Notes under the pieces: model-generated
Told to the model about the DNA's origin: nothing
Databases searched by the model: none
What the model saw: the letters and a program-made list of their open reading frames with translations, nothing else
Assembly (NCBI GenBank): GCA_016298065.1
Contig: JAEDDN010000005.1
Span: forward strand, 48,963-112,962
DNA length: 64,000 bases
From: Oscillospiraceae bacterium
Lineage (GTDB): Bacteria > Bacillota > Clostridia > Oscillospirales > Ruminococcaceae
Direction of reading: 5' to 3'
Program-made: the position numbers and the translations under genes
Shown here: one piece after another, positions 53,463-61,677 of the stretch
How the letters are laid out: every line of letters begins with the position of its first letter
Position numbering within the stretch: the first letter of the stretch is position 1

Positions 53463-53642
53463 ATGGCTGATTTAAATATAAAATTGGTAAAGGGTCTTGC
53501 CGGTAAAAGAAAAGACCAGATTGCTGTTGCAGAGTCTTTGGGACTTCGCAGGGTAAACGATGTTACAACTCAACCGGATAACGCAGCAACAAGAGGAAAA
53601 ATCGTAAAAATTTCTCACTTGGTTGAGGTTACAGAAAGATAA
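53463..53642 (+). CDS. rpmD: 50S ribosomal protein L30
   Basis: This short gene encodes 59 residues: MADLNIKLVKGLAGKRKDQ at the start, then LGLRRVNDV, the L30 signature. ATG at 53463 follows TTAGGAGGT, 12 bp after rpsE; rplO follows after 19 bp. Confidence 0.95.
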   Translation: MADLNIKLVKGLAGKRKDQIAVAESLGLRRVNDVTTQPDNAATRGKIVKISHLVEVTER

Positions 53643-53661
53643 CAAGGAGGTGCACGCATAA

Positions 53662-54105
53662 ATGAAACTGCACGAGTTATCACCGGCCGAGGGCGCAACC
53701 AAAGAAGCTAAAAGAATTGGTCGTGGACACGGCTCCGGTAATGGTAAAACAGCAGGTAAAGGTCATAAGGGTCAAAAAGCTCGTTCCGGCGGTAGTATAA
53801 GACCGGGATTTGAAGGTGGCCAGATGCCTTTACAAAGACGTATTCCTAAAAGAGGTTTCAACAACATCTTTGCTAAGCAATACGTTATAATAAACGTTTC
53901 CGATTTGGAAACAAGATTTGAAGACGGTGCAACAGTTGACGTTGACGCTATTGTTGCTTCGGGCTTGGTTAAAAATTCAAGAGACGGAATAAAGGTACTC
54001 GGTAACGGCGAGATTACAAAGAATTTAACCGTTAAGGCTACTGCTTTCTCAAAATCTGCTGTAGAAAAAATTGAAAAAGCAGGTGGAAAGACCGAGGTGA
54101 TTTAG
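53662..54105 (+). CDS. rplO: 50S ribosomal protein L15
   Basis: The 147-residue protein starts MKLHELSPAEGATKEAKRIG. Its basic Gly-rich extension has GHGSGNGKTAGKGHKGQKAR and then FEGGQMPLQRRIPKRGF. ATG at 53662 follows CAAGGAGG. Confidence 0.97.
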   Translation: MKLHELSPAEGATKEAKRIGRGHGSGNGKTAGKGHKGQKARSGGSIRPGFEGGQMPLQRRIPKRGFNNIFAKQYVIINVSDLETRFEDGATVDVDAIVASGLVKNSRDGIKVLGNGEITKNLTVKATAFSKSAVEKIEKAGGKTEVI

Positions 54106-54106
54106 T

Positions 54107-55393
54107 GTGTTTGATGTAATAAGAAATGCATTTAAAAACCCTGAAATCAAAAAGAAAATATGGTACACCATATTTATTCTTATAATTTTCAGAATCGGTT
54201 CCGCTATTCCGCTTCCATACGTTGACGCTTCCGTTTTGACAGCATTATCTTCATCAGATACTGCATTTGGATATATAAACTTGATGTCAGGTGGTGCGTT
54301 CTCTAACGCAACCTTGTTTGCTATGTCAATCACCCCGTACATCAACAGCAGCATTATTATCCAGCTTCTTACGGTAGCTATCCCTGCGCTTGAAAGACTT
54401 TCTAAAGAAGGCGCAGAGGGACGTAAGGTATTAAACAAAATCACAAGATATACAACTGTGGCATTAGGCTTGCTTCAGGGCGCAGGATATTATTTCCTCG
54501 TTAGAAACCAAGGCGCTATTGCAAGCGGATATACTTCCGGCGCAGCAATGTGGTTTGCCGCAATTGTACTTATTATTACATCAACCGCCGGTGCAGCACT
54601 CGTTATGTGGCTGGGTGAGCAGATAAATGAAAAAGGTATCGGAAACGGTATCTCAATCATCTTGTTCGCAGGTATTATTTGCCGTGGACCTTCGGCAGCT
54701 CAGACCTTATATGAGTACTTCAAGGTTGGTGGACTCAACTACTTCTTAGTTCCGTTAATTTTGATAATTTTCATTGCTATGATAGTTTTCATAGTAATTA
54801 TGACAAATGCGGAACGCAGAATCCCTGTTCAATATGCAAAAAGAGTTGTGGGAAGAAAAATGTACGGCGGCCAGTCAAGCTATATTCCTATTAAGGTTAG
54901 CATGAGCGGCGTTATGCCTATCATCTTTGCAAGTTCGCTTTTGTCTCTTCCGCAGACAATAAGACTTTTCTACACTCCTAAAGCAGGCTCATGGCAGGAA
55001 ACTTTCTTTAGTCTGTTTTCTACCAGAGGCGCAGTGTATGCAATACTCTATTTCTTATTGATTATCGGATTCAACTACTTCTATGTTGCAATTCAGTATA
55101 ATCCTTTGGAAATTGCAAACAACATCAAGAGCAACAACGGTGCAATCCCCGGAATCAGACCGGGCAGACCGACAGTTACATTTATTTCTAAGGTAATCAA
55201 CAAGATTACACTCGTAGGCGCATTCTTCTTAGCTGTTATTGCTATATTCCCGATTTTATTCACGATGTTTACCGACATCAACGTATCTTTGGGCGGTACC
55301 TCTATAATCATTATCGTAGGTGTTGCGCTCGATACAATGAGATTACTCGAATCACAAATGACAATGCGTCATCACAAGGGCTTTTTAGAATAA
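54107..55393 (+). CDS. secY: Protein translocase channel SecY
   Basis: The 428-residue protein has ten membrane helices and forms the export pore with SecE (encoded at 27.8 kb). Typical segments are FRIGSAIPLPYVD, PYINSSIIIQLL (plug and pore region) and the cytoplasmic loop RRIPVQYAKRVVGRKMYGGQ. GTG at 54107 overlaps the rplO stop region, with CCGAGGTGA upstream, so both are coupled. Confidence 0.97.
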   Translation: MFDVIRNAFKNPEIKKKIWYTIFILIIFRIGSAIPLPYVDASVLTALSSSDTAFGYINLMSGGAFSNATLFAMSITPYINSSIIIQLLTVAIPALERLSKEGAEGRKVLNKITRYTTVALGLLQGAGYYFLVRNQGAIASGYTSGAAMWFAAIVLIITSTAGAALVMWLGEQINEKGIGNGISIILFAGIICRGPSAAQTLYEYFKVGGLNYFLVPLILIIFIAMIVFIVIMTNAERRIPVQYAKRVVGRKMYGGQSSYIPIKVSMSGVMPIIFASSLLSLPQTIRLFYTPKAGSWQETFFSLFSTRGAVYAILYFLLIIGFNYFYVAIQYNPLEIANNIKSNNGAIPGIRPGRPTVTFISKVINKITLVGAFFLAVIAIFPILFTMFTDINVSLGGTSIIIIVGVALDTMRLLESQMTMRHHKGFLE

Positions 55394-55412
55394 GTTAGCG
55401 GAGGAAAGTAAA

Positions 55413-56045
55413 ATGAAACTGATTTTATTAGGTGCTCCCGGAGCAGGAAAAGGTACACAGGCTGAGGTTATTTGCGATTACTTAAATATTCCTGCAATTT
55501 CAACAGGCAATATTATAAGAGAAGCTTTGAAAAACGGCACAGAAGTCGGCTTAAAGGCAAAATCGTATATGGACGAAGGCAAGCTCGTACCTGACGAGGT
55601 TGTTATTGAAATCATCAAAGAGCGTTTAGCTAAAGATGATTGCAAAAACGGATTTATTCTTGACGGTTTCCCGAGAACAGTGCCTCAGGCTGAAGCGCTC
55701 GACGCTATGGGAATTGAGATTGACAAGGTAATTGACATAGAGGTTGCAGACGAAAAGATTATGCAGAGGTTATCCGGCAGACGTGTTTGCTCGGACTGCG
55801 GTGCTTCTTATCACACAATGTATAAGCCGTCTAAGGCAGAGGGCGTTTGTGATAAGTGCGGCGGCAAAACGGTTCTCCGTAAGGACGACCACCCCGACAC
55901 CGTAAAAGAGCGCCTTAGTGTATATCACACTCAGACCGAACCGCTTAAGGATTACTACGAAAAAGCAGGCAAGCTTCAAATCGTAGAAGGTCAGGAAGAG
56001 GTCAAAGACACATCGGCACTTGTTATCAAGGCGCTGGAGGCGTAA
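55413..56045 (+). CDS. adk: Adenylate kinase
   Basis: Adenylate kinase interconverts ATP, ADP and AMP. The 210-residue product has the P-loop GAPGAGKGTQ and the DGFPRT motif. The long lid carries a zinc site CSDCGASYH then CDKCGGK, as in Gram-positive enzymes. ATG at 55413 follows GCGGAGGAAAG. Confidence 0.97.
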   Translation: MKLILLGAPGAGKGTQAEVICDYLNIPAISTGNIIREALKNGTEVGLKAKSYMDEGKLVPDEVVIEIIKERLAKDDCKNGFILDGFPRTVPQAEALDAMGIEIDKVIDIEVADEKIMQRLSGRRVCSDCGASYHTMYKPSKAEGVCDKCGGKTVLRKDDHPDTVKERLSVYHTQTEPLKDYYEKAGKLQIVEGQEEVKDTSALVIKALEA

Positions 56046-56048
56046 TTG

Positions 56049-56798
56049 ATGATTTCGCTTAAAACTTCTAAAGAAATCTCAAAGATGAGTGACGCTTGTA
56101 AAATTTCCGCAAATGCCCTAAAGGTAGCCCAAGAGTATATGAAACCGGGCGTATCCACAAAGGAAATTGACGACGCTATAAGGAAGTATATTTTATCTAC
56201 CGGAGCTAAGCCGAATTTCTTGGGATACGGCGGATTTCCCGCAAGCGCATGCATTTCGATAAACAATCAGGTAATTCACGGTATACCTTCGAGCAAGGTA
56301 TTACTGAAAGAGGGCGATATTGTAAGCGTTGACGTGGGAGCGGCTTATGGCGGCTTTAACGGCGACAATGCTTATACCTTTGCTGTCGGTGAAATATCCG
56401 ACGAAGCAAAAAACCTTCTCAGAGTTACCGAGGAATGTTTATATAAAGCTATCGAACAGGCAAAGGTAGGAAACCGAATCGGAGATATCGGTTATGCGTG
56501 CCAGCAGTATGCTGAAAGTTTTGGCTACGGCGTAGTCAAAAAATTTGTTGGGCACGGCGTAGGCAGAAATCTTCATGAGGATCCTGAAGTTCCAAACTTC
56601 GGCAAACCCGGCAGAGGCGTCAGATTAGCGGCTGGAATGACACTCGCCATTGAGCCTATGATTAACCTTGTAGGCGAGGACGTAAAGGTTTTGTCGGACG
56701 GTTGGACGGTTGAAACTGTTTCGGGCAGCATTTCGGCACACTTTGAACACACCATTGTCATTACAGACAACGGTCCTAAAATCTTAACCAAGGTTTAG
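56049..56798 (+). CDS. map: Methionine aminopeptidase, type I
   Basis: The enzyme removes the initiator Met from nascent proteins. The 249 residues hold all five metal ligands: Asp in VSVDVGA, Asp in NGDNAYTF, His in GHGVGRNLHED, Glu in LAIEPM, and Glu in FEHTIV. ATG at 56049 with GGAGG 8 nt upstream is preferred to TTG at 56046. The Shine-Dalgarno is inside the last codons of adk. Confidence 0.96.
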   Translation: MISLKTSKEISKMSDACKISANALKVAQEYMKPGVSTKEIDDAIRKYILSTGAKPNFLGYGGFPASACISINNQVIHGIPSSKVLLKEGDIVSVDVGAAYGGFNGDNAYTFAVGEISDEAKNLLRVTEECLYKAIEQAKVGNRIGDIGYACQQYAESFGYGVVKKFVGHGVGRNLHEDPEVPNFGKPGRGVRLAAGMTLAIEPMINLVGEDVKVLSDGWTVETVSGSISAHFEHTIVITDNGPKILTKV

Positions 56799-56808
56799 GA
56801 GGTTCAAA

Positions 56809-57117
56809 ATGAAGCTGAACAAAACCGAGTTTGATAAGATAAGTGCTATCAAACAGGGTTCAATAGTGTTTTCTAAGGCAGGACACGATAAACTGAGCTT
56901 TTATGTTGTGGTAAAAATCGAGGACGGCTTTGCATATATAGCCGACGGCAGACGCCGCAAGCTACAAAGCCCCAAGAAAAAATCCACAAAGCATTTAAGC
57001 CCGACAAAAGCTATTGTGGACATAAACGCCTTAAAAACAGACAAAAAAGTTAGGCGAGTGTTGTGGGAATATAACTTCGGTGAAGATATTGTTCCAAACG
57101 ACTCCGTCGCCGAGTAG
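56809..57117 (+). CDS. KOW/L14e-like RNA-binding protein between map and infA
   Basis: The 102-residue product has a KOW-like SH3 barrel (GSIVFSKAGHDKLSFYVVVKI) and a basic stretch RRRKLQSPKKKSTKH. Clostridia and Bacillus keep a small KOW-domain gene in this slot; its ribosome-related role is not established. ATG at 56809 follows TTAGGAGG. Confidence 0.8.
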   Translation: MKLNKTEFDKISAIKQGSIVFSKAGHDKLSFYVVVKIEDGFAYIADGRRRKLQSPKKKSTKHLSPTKAIVDINALKTDKKVRRVLWEYNFGEDIVPNDSVAE

Positions 57118-57130
57118 GGAGGGAATTTGA

Positions 57131-57349
57131 TTGGCAAAGGAAGATGTAATCGAAATAGAAGGCATCGTAAAGGAAACTCTGCCAAACGCAATGTTCAAGG
57201 TAGAATTGCCAAACGGACATACAATTTTAGCCCACATTTCCGGTAAGCTTCGTATGAACTTTATACGTATACTTCCGGGTGATAAGGTGACGGTTGAGAT
57301 GTCGCCGTATGACTTGACAAAAGGACGCATAACTTGGCGTTCAAAATAA
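57131..57349 (+). CDS. infA: Translation initiation factor IF-1
   Basis: The 72-residue OB-fold factor starts at TTG 57131 (MAKEDVIEIEGIVKETLPN) and ends GRITWRSK. It occupies the 30S A site during initiation. The TTG start follows GGGAGGGAA. An 86-bp gap with a GTTTAGTGAAAC-type stem separates it from rpmJ. Confidence 0.97.
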   Translation: MAKEDVIEIEGIVKETLPNAMFKVELPNGHTILAHISGKLRMNFIRILPGDKVTVEMSPYDLTKGRITWRSK

Positions 57350-57435
57350 TAAGTTTAAAAGTTTAGTGAAACTAAAAATAAGGTCATTTAGCGTTTTTAC
57401 CCTGCGGTAATTTCGCTGAGAAGGAGGTATTTCAA

Positions 57436-57549
57436 ATGAAAGTCAGACCTTCCGTTAAGCCCATTTGCGAAAAGTGTAAAATAATCAAACGTAAAGGACG
57501 CGTTATGGTTATCTGTCAAAACCCAAAACACAAACAACGTCAGGGCTAA
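57436..57549 (+). CDS. rpmJ: 50S ribosomal protein L36, zinc type
   Basis: This 37-residue gene reads MKVRPSVKPICEKCKIIKR and ends NPKHKQRQG, with the Cys/Cys/Cys/His zinc set (C11, C14, C27, H32). ATG at 57436 follows AGAAGGAGG. It is the usual link between infA and rpsM. Confidence 0.95.
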   Translation: MKVRPSVKPICEKCKIIKRKGRVMVICQNPKHKQRQG

Positions 57550-57639
57550 TAGTGAAACCTTAAACGTGGTTATGATAACTATTTTTACACACAGAAAACA
57601 CCCTTTAGGTGTTAAGACTGTTATTGGAGGTGCAACTTT

Positions 57640-58008
57640 ATGGCTCGTATAGCCGGCGTTGACCTGCCGAGAGAAAAAAGAATCCAAGTAGGATTAACTT
57701 ACATCTACGGTATAGGTCAAAAATCTGCTGATGAAATTCTTGCTGCTACAGGTGTAAACCCTGATATCAGAGTTAAGGATATCTCAGAAGATGATTTAGC
57801 AAAATTGCGTGATTACATTGACAAAAACTATGAGGTTGAGGGCGACTTGCGCAGAGGCGTAGCTCTTAACATCAAAAGATTAACCGAAATCGGATGCTAT
57901 CGTGGCGTTCGTCACAGAAAGGGCTTGCCAGTAAGAGGCCAGCGTACTAAGACAAACGCTCGTACAAGAAAAGGTCCGAAAAAGACTATTGCTAACAAGA
58001 AGAAATAA
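57640..58008 (+). CDS. rpsM: 30S ribosomal protein S13
   Basis: The 122-residue protein starts MARIAGVDLPREKR, has LTYIYGIG and a long basic tail (RHRKGLPVRGQRTKTNARTR) that contacts the P-site tRNA. ATG at 57640 follows TTGGAGGTG. Confidence 0.97.
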   Translation: MARIAGVDLPREKRIQVGLTYIYGIGQKSADEILAATGVNPDIRVKDISEDDLAKLRDYIDKNYEVEGDLRRGVALNIKRLTEIGCYRGVRHRKGLPVRGQRTKTNARTRKGPKKTIANKKK

Positions 58009-58023
58009 GGAGGGAACTGAGAA

Positions 58024-58422
58024 GTGGCAAAGCAAGGTACTAAAAAACCGATTCGTAGACGCCGAGAACGCAAAAACATCGAGCGTGGTGCCGTTCATAT
58101 TCAGTCTACCTTTAACAACACGATTGTAACCATCACTGATACACAGGGCAACGCTATTTCATGGGCAAGTGCCGGTGAAATGGGATTCAGAGGCTCTAAA
58201 AAATCCACTCCGTTTGCTGCTCAGGTTGCTGCTGAAAAAGCAACAAAGGCTGCTATGGAACACGGCTTAAAATCAGTTGAGGTTTATGTAAAAGGACCGG
58301 GCTCAGGACGTGAAGCTGCTATCCGTGCTTTACAGGCTTGTGGATTAGAGGTATCCTTAATCAAAGACGTTACCCCGATTCCTCACAACGGATGCCGTCC
58401 GCCGAAAAGAAGACGTGTCTAA
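58024..58422 (+). CDS. rpsK: 30S ribosomal protein S11
   Basis: The 132-residue protein has HIQSTFNNTIVTITDTQGN and the ending PIPHNGCRPPKRRRV. The start is GTG 58024 after AAGGAGGG. It lines the platform near the E site. Confidence 0.97.
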   Translation: MAKQGTKKPIRRRRERKNIERGAVHIQSTFNNTIVTITDTQGNAISWASAGEMGFRGSKKSTPFAAQVAAEKATKAAMEHGLKSVEVYVKGPGSGREAAIRALQACGLEVSLIKDVTPIPHNGCRPPKRRRV

Positions 58423-58449
58423 TTATCTATCAGGAGGTGTAACTGAAAT

Positions 58450-59049
58450 ATGGCAGTACAGAGAGAACCAATTCTTAAAAGATGCAGATATCTTGGTATC
58501 AGTCCTGCAGTAATGGGCGTTTCCAAGACAGAATCCATCAGATTTAAGAATACAAACAACAGAAAGAAGATTTCTGAATACGGTCTTCAGCTTAAAGAAA
58601 AGCAGAAGCTAAAATTTATATACGGTGTGCTTGAAAAACAGTTCTATCACTATTTCGAGATTGCTTCCAAAATGGAAGGCAAAACAGGTGATAACCTTAT
58701 AACCTGCCTCGAGTCAAGACTCGACAGCGTTGTATTTAGAATGGGACTTGCTCTTACAAGAAGAGAAGCAAGACAGCTCGTTGTTCACAGCCACTATACT
58801 GTAAACGGCAAAAAGGTAAACATTCCTTCCTACAGAGTTAAGGTTGGCGATGTTATCGCTCTTCGTGAAAAAGACAGAACTTCCGAAAAGTTTAAATCTA
58901 CGGTAGACGAAACAAAAACAAGACTCGTTCCTGCTTGGCTCGACGCTAACAAGGATGATTTCTCAGCTACAGTATTACGCATGCCGACAGCAGAAGATAT
59001 TGACTATGAGGCAGCAACACACCTCATCGTTGAGCTTTATTCTAAGTAA
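58450..59049 (+). CDS. rpsD: 30S ribosomal protein S4
   Basis: The 199-residue protein has an N-terminal assembly region (here without the usual zinc Cys cluster) and an S4 domain with SRLDSVVFRMGLALTRREARQLV and HSHYTVNGKKVNIPSY. S4 can act as an operon repressor. Its place between rpsK and rpoA is the clostridial arrangement. ATG at 58450 has only a GGAGGTG 15 nt upstream. Confidence 0.97.
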   Translation: MAVQREPILKRCRYLGISPAVMGVSKTESIRFKNTNNRKKISEYGLQLKEKQKLKFIYGVLEKQFYHYFEIASKMEGKTGDNLITCLESRLDSVVFRMGLALTRREARQLVVHSHYTVNGKKVNIPSYRVKVGDVIALREKDRTSEKFKSTVDETKTRLVPAWLDANKDDFSATVLRMPTAEDIDYEAATHLIVELYSK

Positions 59050-59117
59050 TATAAATTAGTGTTGGCGAAACTGAAAACACATAAATATCAGTTATTGAGA
59101 AATAGGAGGGTTTTTGG

Positions 59118-60068
59118 ATGTTAGGAATAGAAAAGCCAAGAATAGAAATAGCCGAAACCAGCGCCGACGGCAGATACGGAAAATTTGTCGTAGAACCGCT
59201 TGAAAGAGGTTACGGTATCACCTTAGGCAACAGCTTAAGACGTGTACTCCTCTCTTCGCTTCCGGGCGTTGCAGTTTCTTCTATTAAAATTGACGGTGTC
59301 CAACATGAATTCTCAACCATACCCGGAGTAAAAGAAGACGTTACAGAGATTGTCCAGAACATTAAAGGTTTATGCGTAAAAATTCACGGCGAAGCTCCTA
59401 AAACAGTTTATATTGAAGCTGAGGGCGAAGGCGTGATAACCGCAGGCGACATAAAAGCAGATTCCGAAGTTGAAATACTTGAACCTCAAATGCATATTGC
59501 TACTCTTGACAGAGGCGCAAAGCTTTATATGGAAATTGTAATCGACAAGGGACGTGGATATGTACCTGCAGATCGCAACAAGGACAATGTCCAAAACGTT
59601 GTGGGCGCTATTCCGATAGACAGTATCTATACGCCTGTTTTAAAGGTTAATTATACTGTTGATAATACCCGTGTGGGACAAATAACCGACTATGATAAGT
59701 TGAGTTTAGAGGTATGGACCGACGGAGTTATATCCGCTAAGGAGTCCGTATCGCTTGCAGCCAAGGTTCTTAATGAGCACCTTAACTTATTCGTTGATTT
59801 ATCAGAGGACGCAGTAAATGCCGAAATTATGGTAGAAAAAGACGATAAGGGCAATGAAAAGGTCCTTGAGATGACTATTGAGGAGCTTGACTTATCTGTA
59901 CGTTCATTTAACTGCTTAAAACGTGCAGGAATAAATACGGTAGGCGATTTAATAAGCAAATCACAGGATGAAATGATGAAGGTTAGAAATTTGGGCAAAA
60001 AATCTCTCGAAGAGGTTGTATTAAAGCTCGAATCTTTAGGCTTTAACCTCAGCTCAGACGAAGATTAA
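59118..60068 (+). CDS. rpoA: RNA polymerase alpha subunit
   Basis: The 316-residue subunit has the N-terminal dimerisation domain (GYGITLGNSLRRVLLSSLPG) and the C-terminal domain that binds UP elements and regulators (ELDLSVRSFNCLKRAGINT and LGKKSLEEV). ATG at 59118 follows AATAGGAGG. Its partners rpoB and rpoC are not in this window. Confidence 0.98.
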   Translation: MLGIEKPRIEIAETSADGRYGKFVVEPLERGYGITLGNSLRRVLLSSLPGVAVSSIKIDGVQHEFSTIPGVKEDVTEIVQNIKGLCVKIHGEAPKTVYIEAEGEGVITAGDIKADSEVEILEPQMHIATLDRGAKLYMEIVIDKGRGYVPADRNKDNVQNVVGAIPIDSIYTPVLKVNYTVDNTRVGQITDYDKLSLEVWTDGVISAKESVSLAAKVLNEHLNLFVDLSEDAVNAEIMVEKDDKGNEKVLEMTIEELDLSVRSFNCLKRAGINTVGDLISKSQDEMMKVRNLGKKSLEEVVLKLESLGFNLSSDED

Positions 60069-60106
60069 AATTAAATTGCTACAACCAATAAGGAGTGAAA
60101 TTCACA

Positions 60107-60448
60107 ATGGCAGGAAGCAGAAAACTTGGTAGAACTTCTGACCACAGAAAAGCTATGCTCAGAGCTATGGTTACCTACTTGCTCGAAAACGGCAAAATAG
60201 AAACCACCGTTTCAAGAGCTAAGGAAGTTCGTTCCATGACCGAGAAAATGATAACTATCGGTAAAACCAATAATCTACATTCCAAGCGTCAGGCTTTTGC
60301 ATATATCACCAAAGAAGAAGTGGTTAAAAAATTATTCGATGAGATTTCACCTAAATACGCTGATGTTAACGGTGGATATACCCGCATAATTAAAATCGGT
60401 CCACGTCGTGGTGACGCTGCGGAGATGGCAATTATTGAATTAGTATAA
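60107..60448 (+). CDS. rplQ: 50S ribosomal protein L17
   Basis: The 113-residue protein starts MAGSRKLGRTSDHRKAMLRA and ends with GGYTRIIKIGPRRGDAAEMA. ATG at 60107 follows AAGGAGTG; the in-frame upstream start at 60095 lacks a signal. It is the last gene of the super-operon; the cbiO/ecfA genes that often follow are absent. Confidence 0.97.
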   Translation: MAGSRKLGRTSDHRKAMLRAMVTYLLENGKIETTVSRAKEVRSMTEKMITIGKTNNLHSKRQAFAYITKEEVVKKLFDEISPKYADVNGGYTRIIKIGPRRGDAAEMAIIELV

Positions 60449-60472
60449 TTTATTTATACCGATAAAAGCATA

Positions 60473-60504
60473 AAAAAGGCTATCCTTTTAGGATAGCCTT
60501 TTTG
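60473..60504 (+). terminator. Terminator of the S10-alpha super-operon
   Basis: AAAAGGCTATCC and GGATAGCCTTTTT pair around TTTTA, followed by T-rich sequence. Confidence 0.92.
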
Positions 60505-60589
60505 TTTTTTAAAAATCACATTTAAAAGGCATATAACTTAAAACAAGCTTCATATAAATATAAAAACAAAAACATTAAGGGGTGGAGCT

Positions 60590-61072
60590 ATGTTTATATG
60601 CTCGGTAAAAACAAGCAGATTTAAGCTTATAGGTATCATTATAGCGGTGCTGGCGGCGATATTTGTGGCGCTTTGCCTTTTGGGCAAAAGCTCTGAGTCA
60701 AAAAGCGATACAAAAGCGGACACAAAGATAAAGGCAAATCTTACGGTAAGCGACCCAAGCGATATAAAGACCTTCTTAGAAAGCTTCGGCTGGGAGGTGT
60801 CCGACGAGGCGTGCGAAATCGTAGAGGTGACTATCCCTGCGGAATTTAATGCGGTGTATACAGAATATAACAACATACAAAAGACGCAGGGCTTTGACCT
60901 TGGCGAATATAAAGGCACGGTGGTTAAGCGTTATGCCTTTGAGGTTTATAACTATCCCGATTATCCCGACTATATCAGGGCTAACGTCTTGGTGCATGAC
61001 GGCAAGATTATCGGCGGGGATATATGCTCTACCGAGCTTGACGGCTTTATACAGGGTTTTGAAATGAAGTAG
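60590..61072 (+). CDS. Membrane-anchored DUF4830-like protein
   Basis: The 160-residue product has an N-terminal membrane anchor (about 10-32), a short charged linker, and a C-terminal domain (SDIKTFLESFGWEVSD, then IPAEFNAVYTEYNNIQ and GFDLGEYKG) resembling DUF4830, a clostridial family without known function. It lacks a lipobox. ATG at 60590 follows AAGGGGTGG. It is a single gene between two terminators. Confidence 0.78.
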   Translation: MFICSVKTSRFKLIGIIIAVLAAIFVALCLLGKSSESKSDTKADTKIKANLTVSDPSDIKTFLESFGWEVSDEACEIVEVTIPAEFNAVYTEYNNIQKTQGFDLGEYKGTVVKRYAFEVYNYPDYPDYIRANVLVHDGKIIGGDICSTELDGFIQGFEMK

Positions 61073-61184
61073 GATAAAAATATTCCGCAATGTATAACCT
61101 TGACTTAAAAAGGCAAATCCACGAAATTCGGTATATGTGTGATATATACATAAAATCTTAAATAAAAACAGCATAAATAACAAT

Positions 61185-61229
61185 AAAAAGCCCTGTTTAG
61201 TTACAAAATGTAACAAAACAGGGCTTTTT
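61185..61229 (+). terminator. Terminator after the DUF4830-like gene
   Basis: AAAAAGCCCTGTTT and AAACAGGGCTTTTT pair; the loop contains an inner GTTAC/GTAAC stem. T residues follow on both strands. Confidence 0.88.
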
Positions 61230-61444
61230 CGGCTAAATACTATAATTAAATACGAGGATAAAGCAAAAAATACCGATAGTAATTTTTACGTCAATATGCA
61301 TATATAACACCCAGCAATATGCACACAATAACCAAATGCGGCTTTTCAAAAGAGGAAAATGCAAATTATATTATATATATTGCACAAAAACTTCTTCACA
61401 AGTTGGAAGAAAAGTAGATTATATTTTTTTAAAGCAAAAAAGTA

Positions 61445-61473
61445 TTGCAAAATGTAACTAAGGCGACTATGAT
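61445..61473 (+). promoter_or_regulatory. Candidate promoter of the arabinanase gene
   Basis: TTGCAA (61445-61450) and TATGAT (61468-61473) have a 17-bp spacer. A second possibility, TTCACA at 61395 with ATTATA 17 bp later, sits next to ATATTGCACAAAAA (61377-61390). Which is used cannot be told. Confidence 0.5.
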
Positions 61474-61479
61474 AGGTAG

Positions 61480-61660
61480 TAGATTAGGATTATGATTATT
61501 ATGGGGAGTATGTTTGAGTTACAGGAAATTAAAAACGCACTCAAATGTACGACATCTTCCTTAGCCTGCATCGGAGCAGACGATTAAATCATAGCGATAA
61601 TGGTTTACGGAAGATAAATAATATCATTTCCTTATGAACACAAGCGGTTAAACAAATTCA
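61480..61660 (+). promoter_or_regulatory. Long 5' leader of the arabinanase gene
   Basis: About 200 nt lie between the candidate promoter and the start codon. TTTGAGT/ACTCAAA (near 61513-61546) and ATCTTCC/GGAAGAT (near 61554-61616) can pair, the second enclosing a GC-richer block. It matches no riboswitch core that I know. Confidence 0.35.
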
Positions 61661-61677
61661 GAGAGGAGTGAACACTT

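Noticed and set aside
60776..61216. Minus-strand frame overlapping the DUF4830-like gene
   Set aside because: The plus-strand gene has a good ribosome site and a recognisable domain; the minus frame runs through its terminator.
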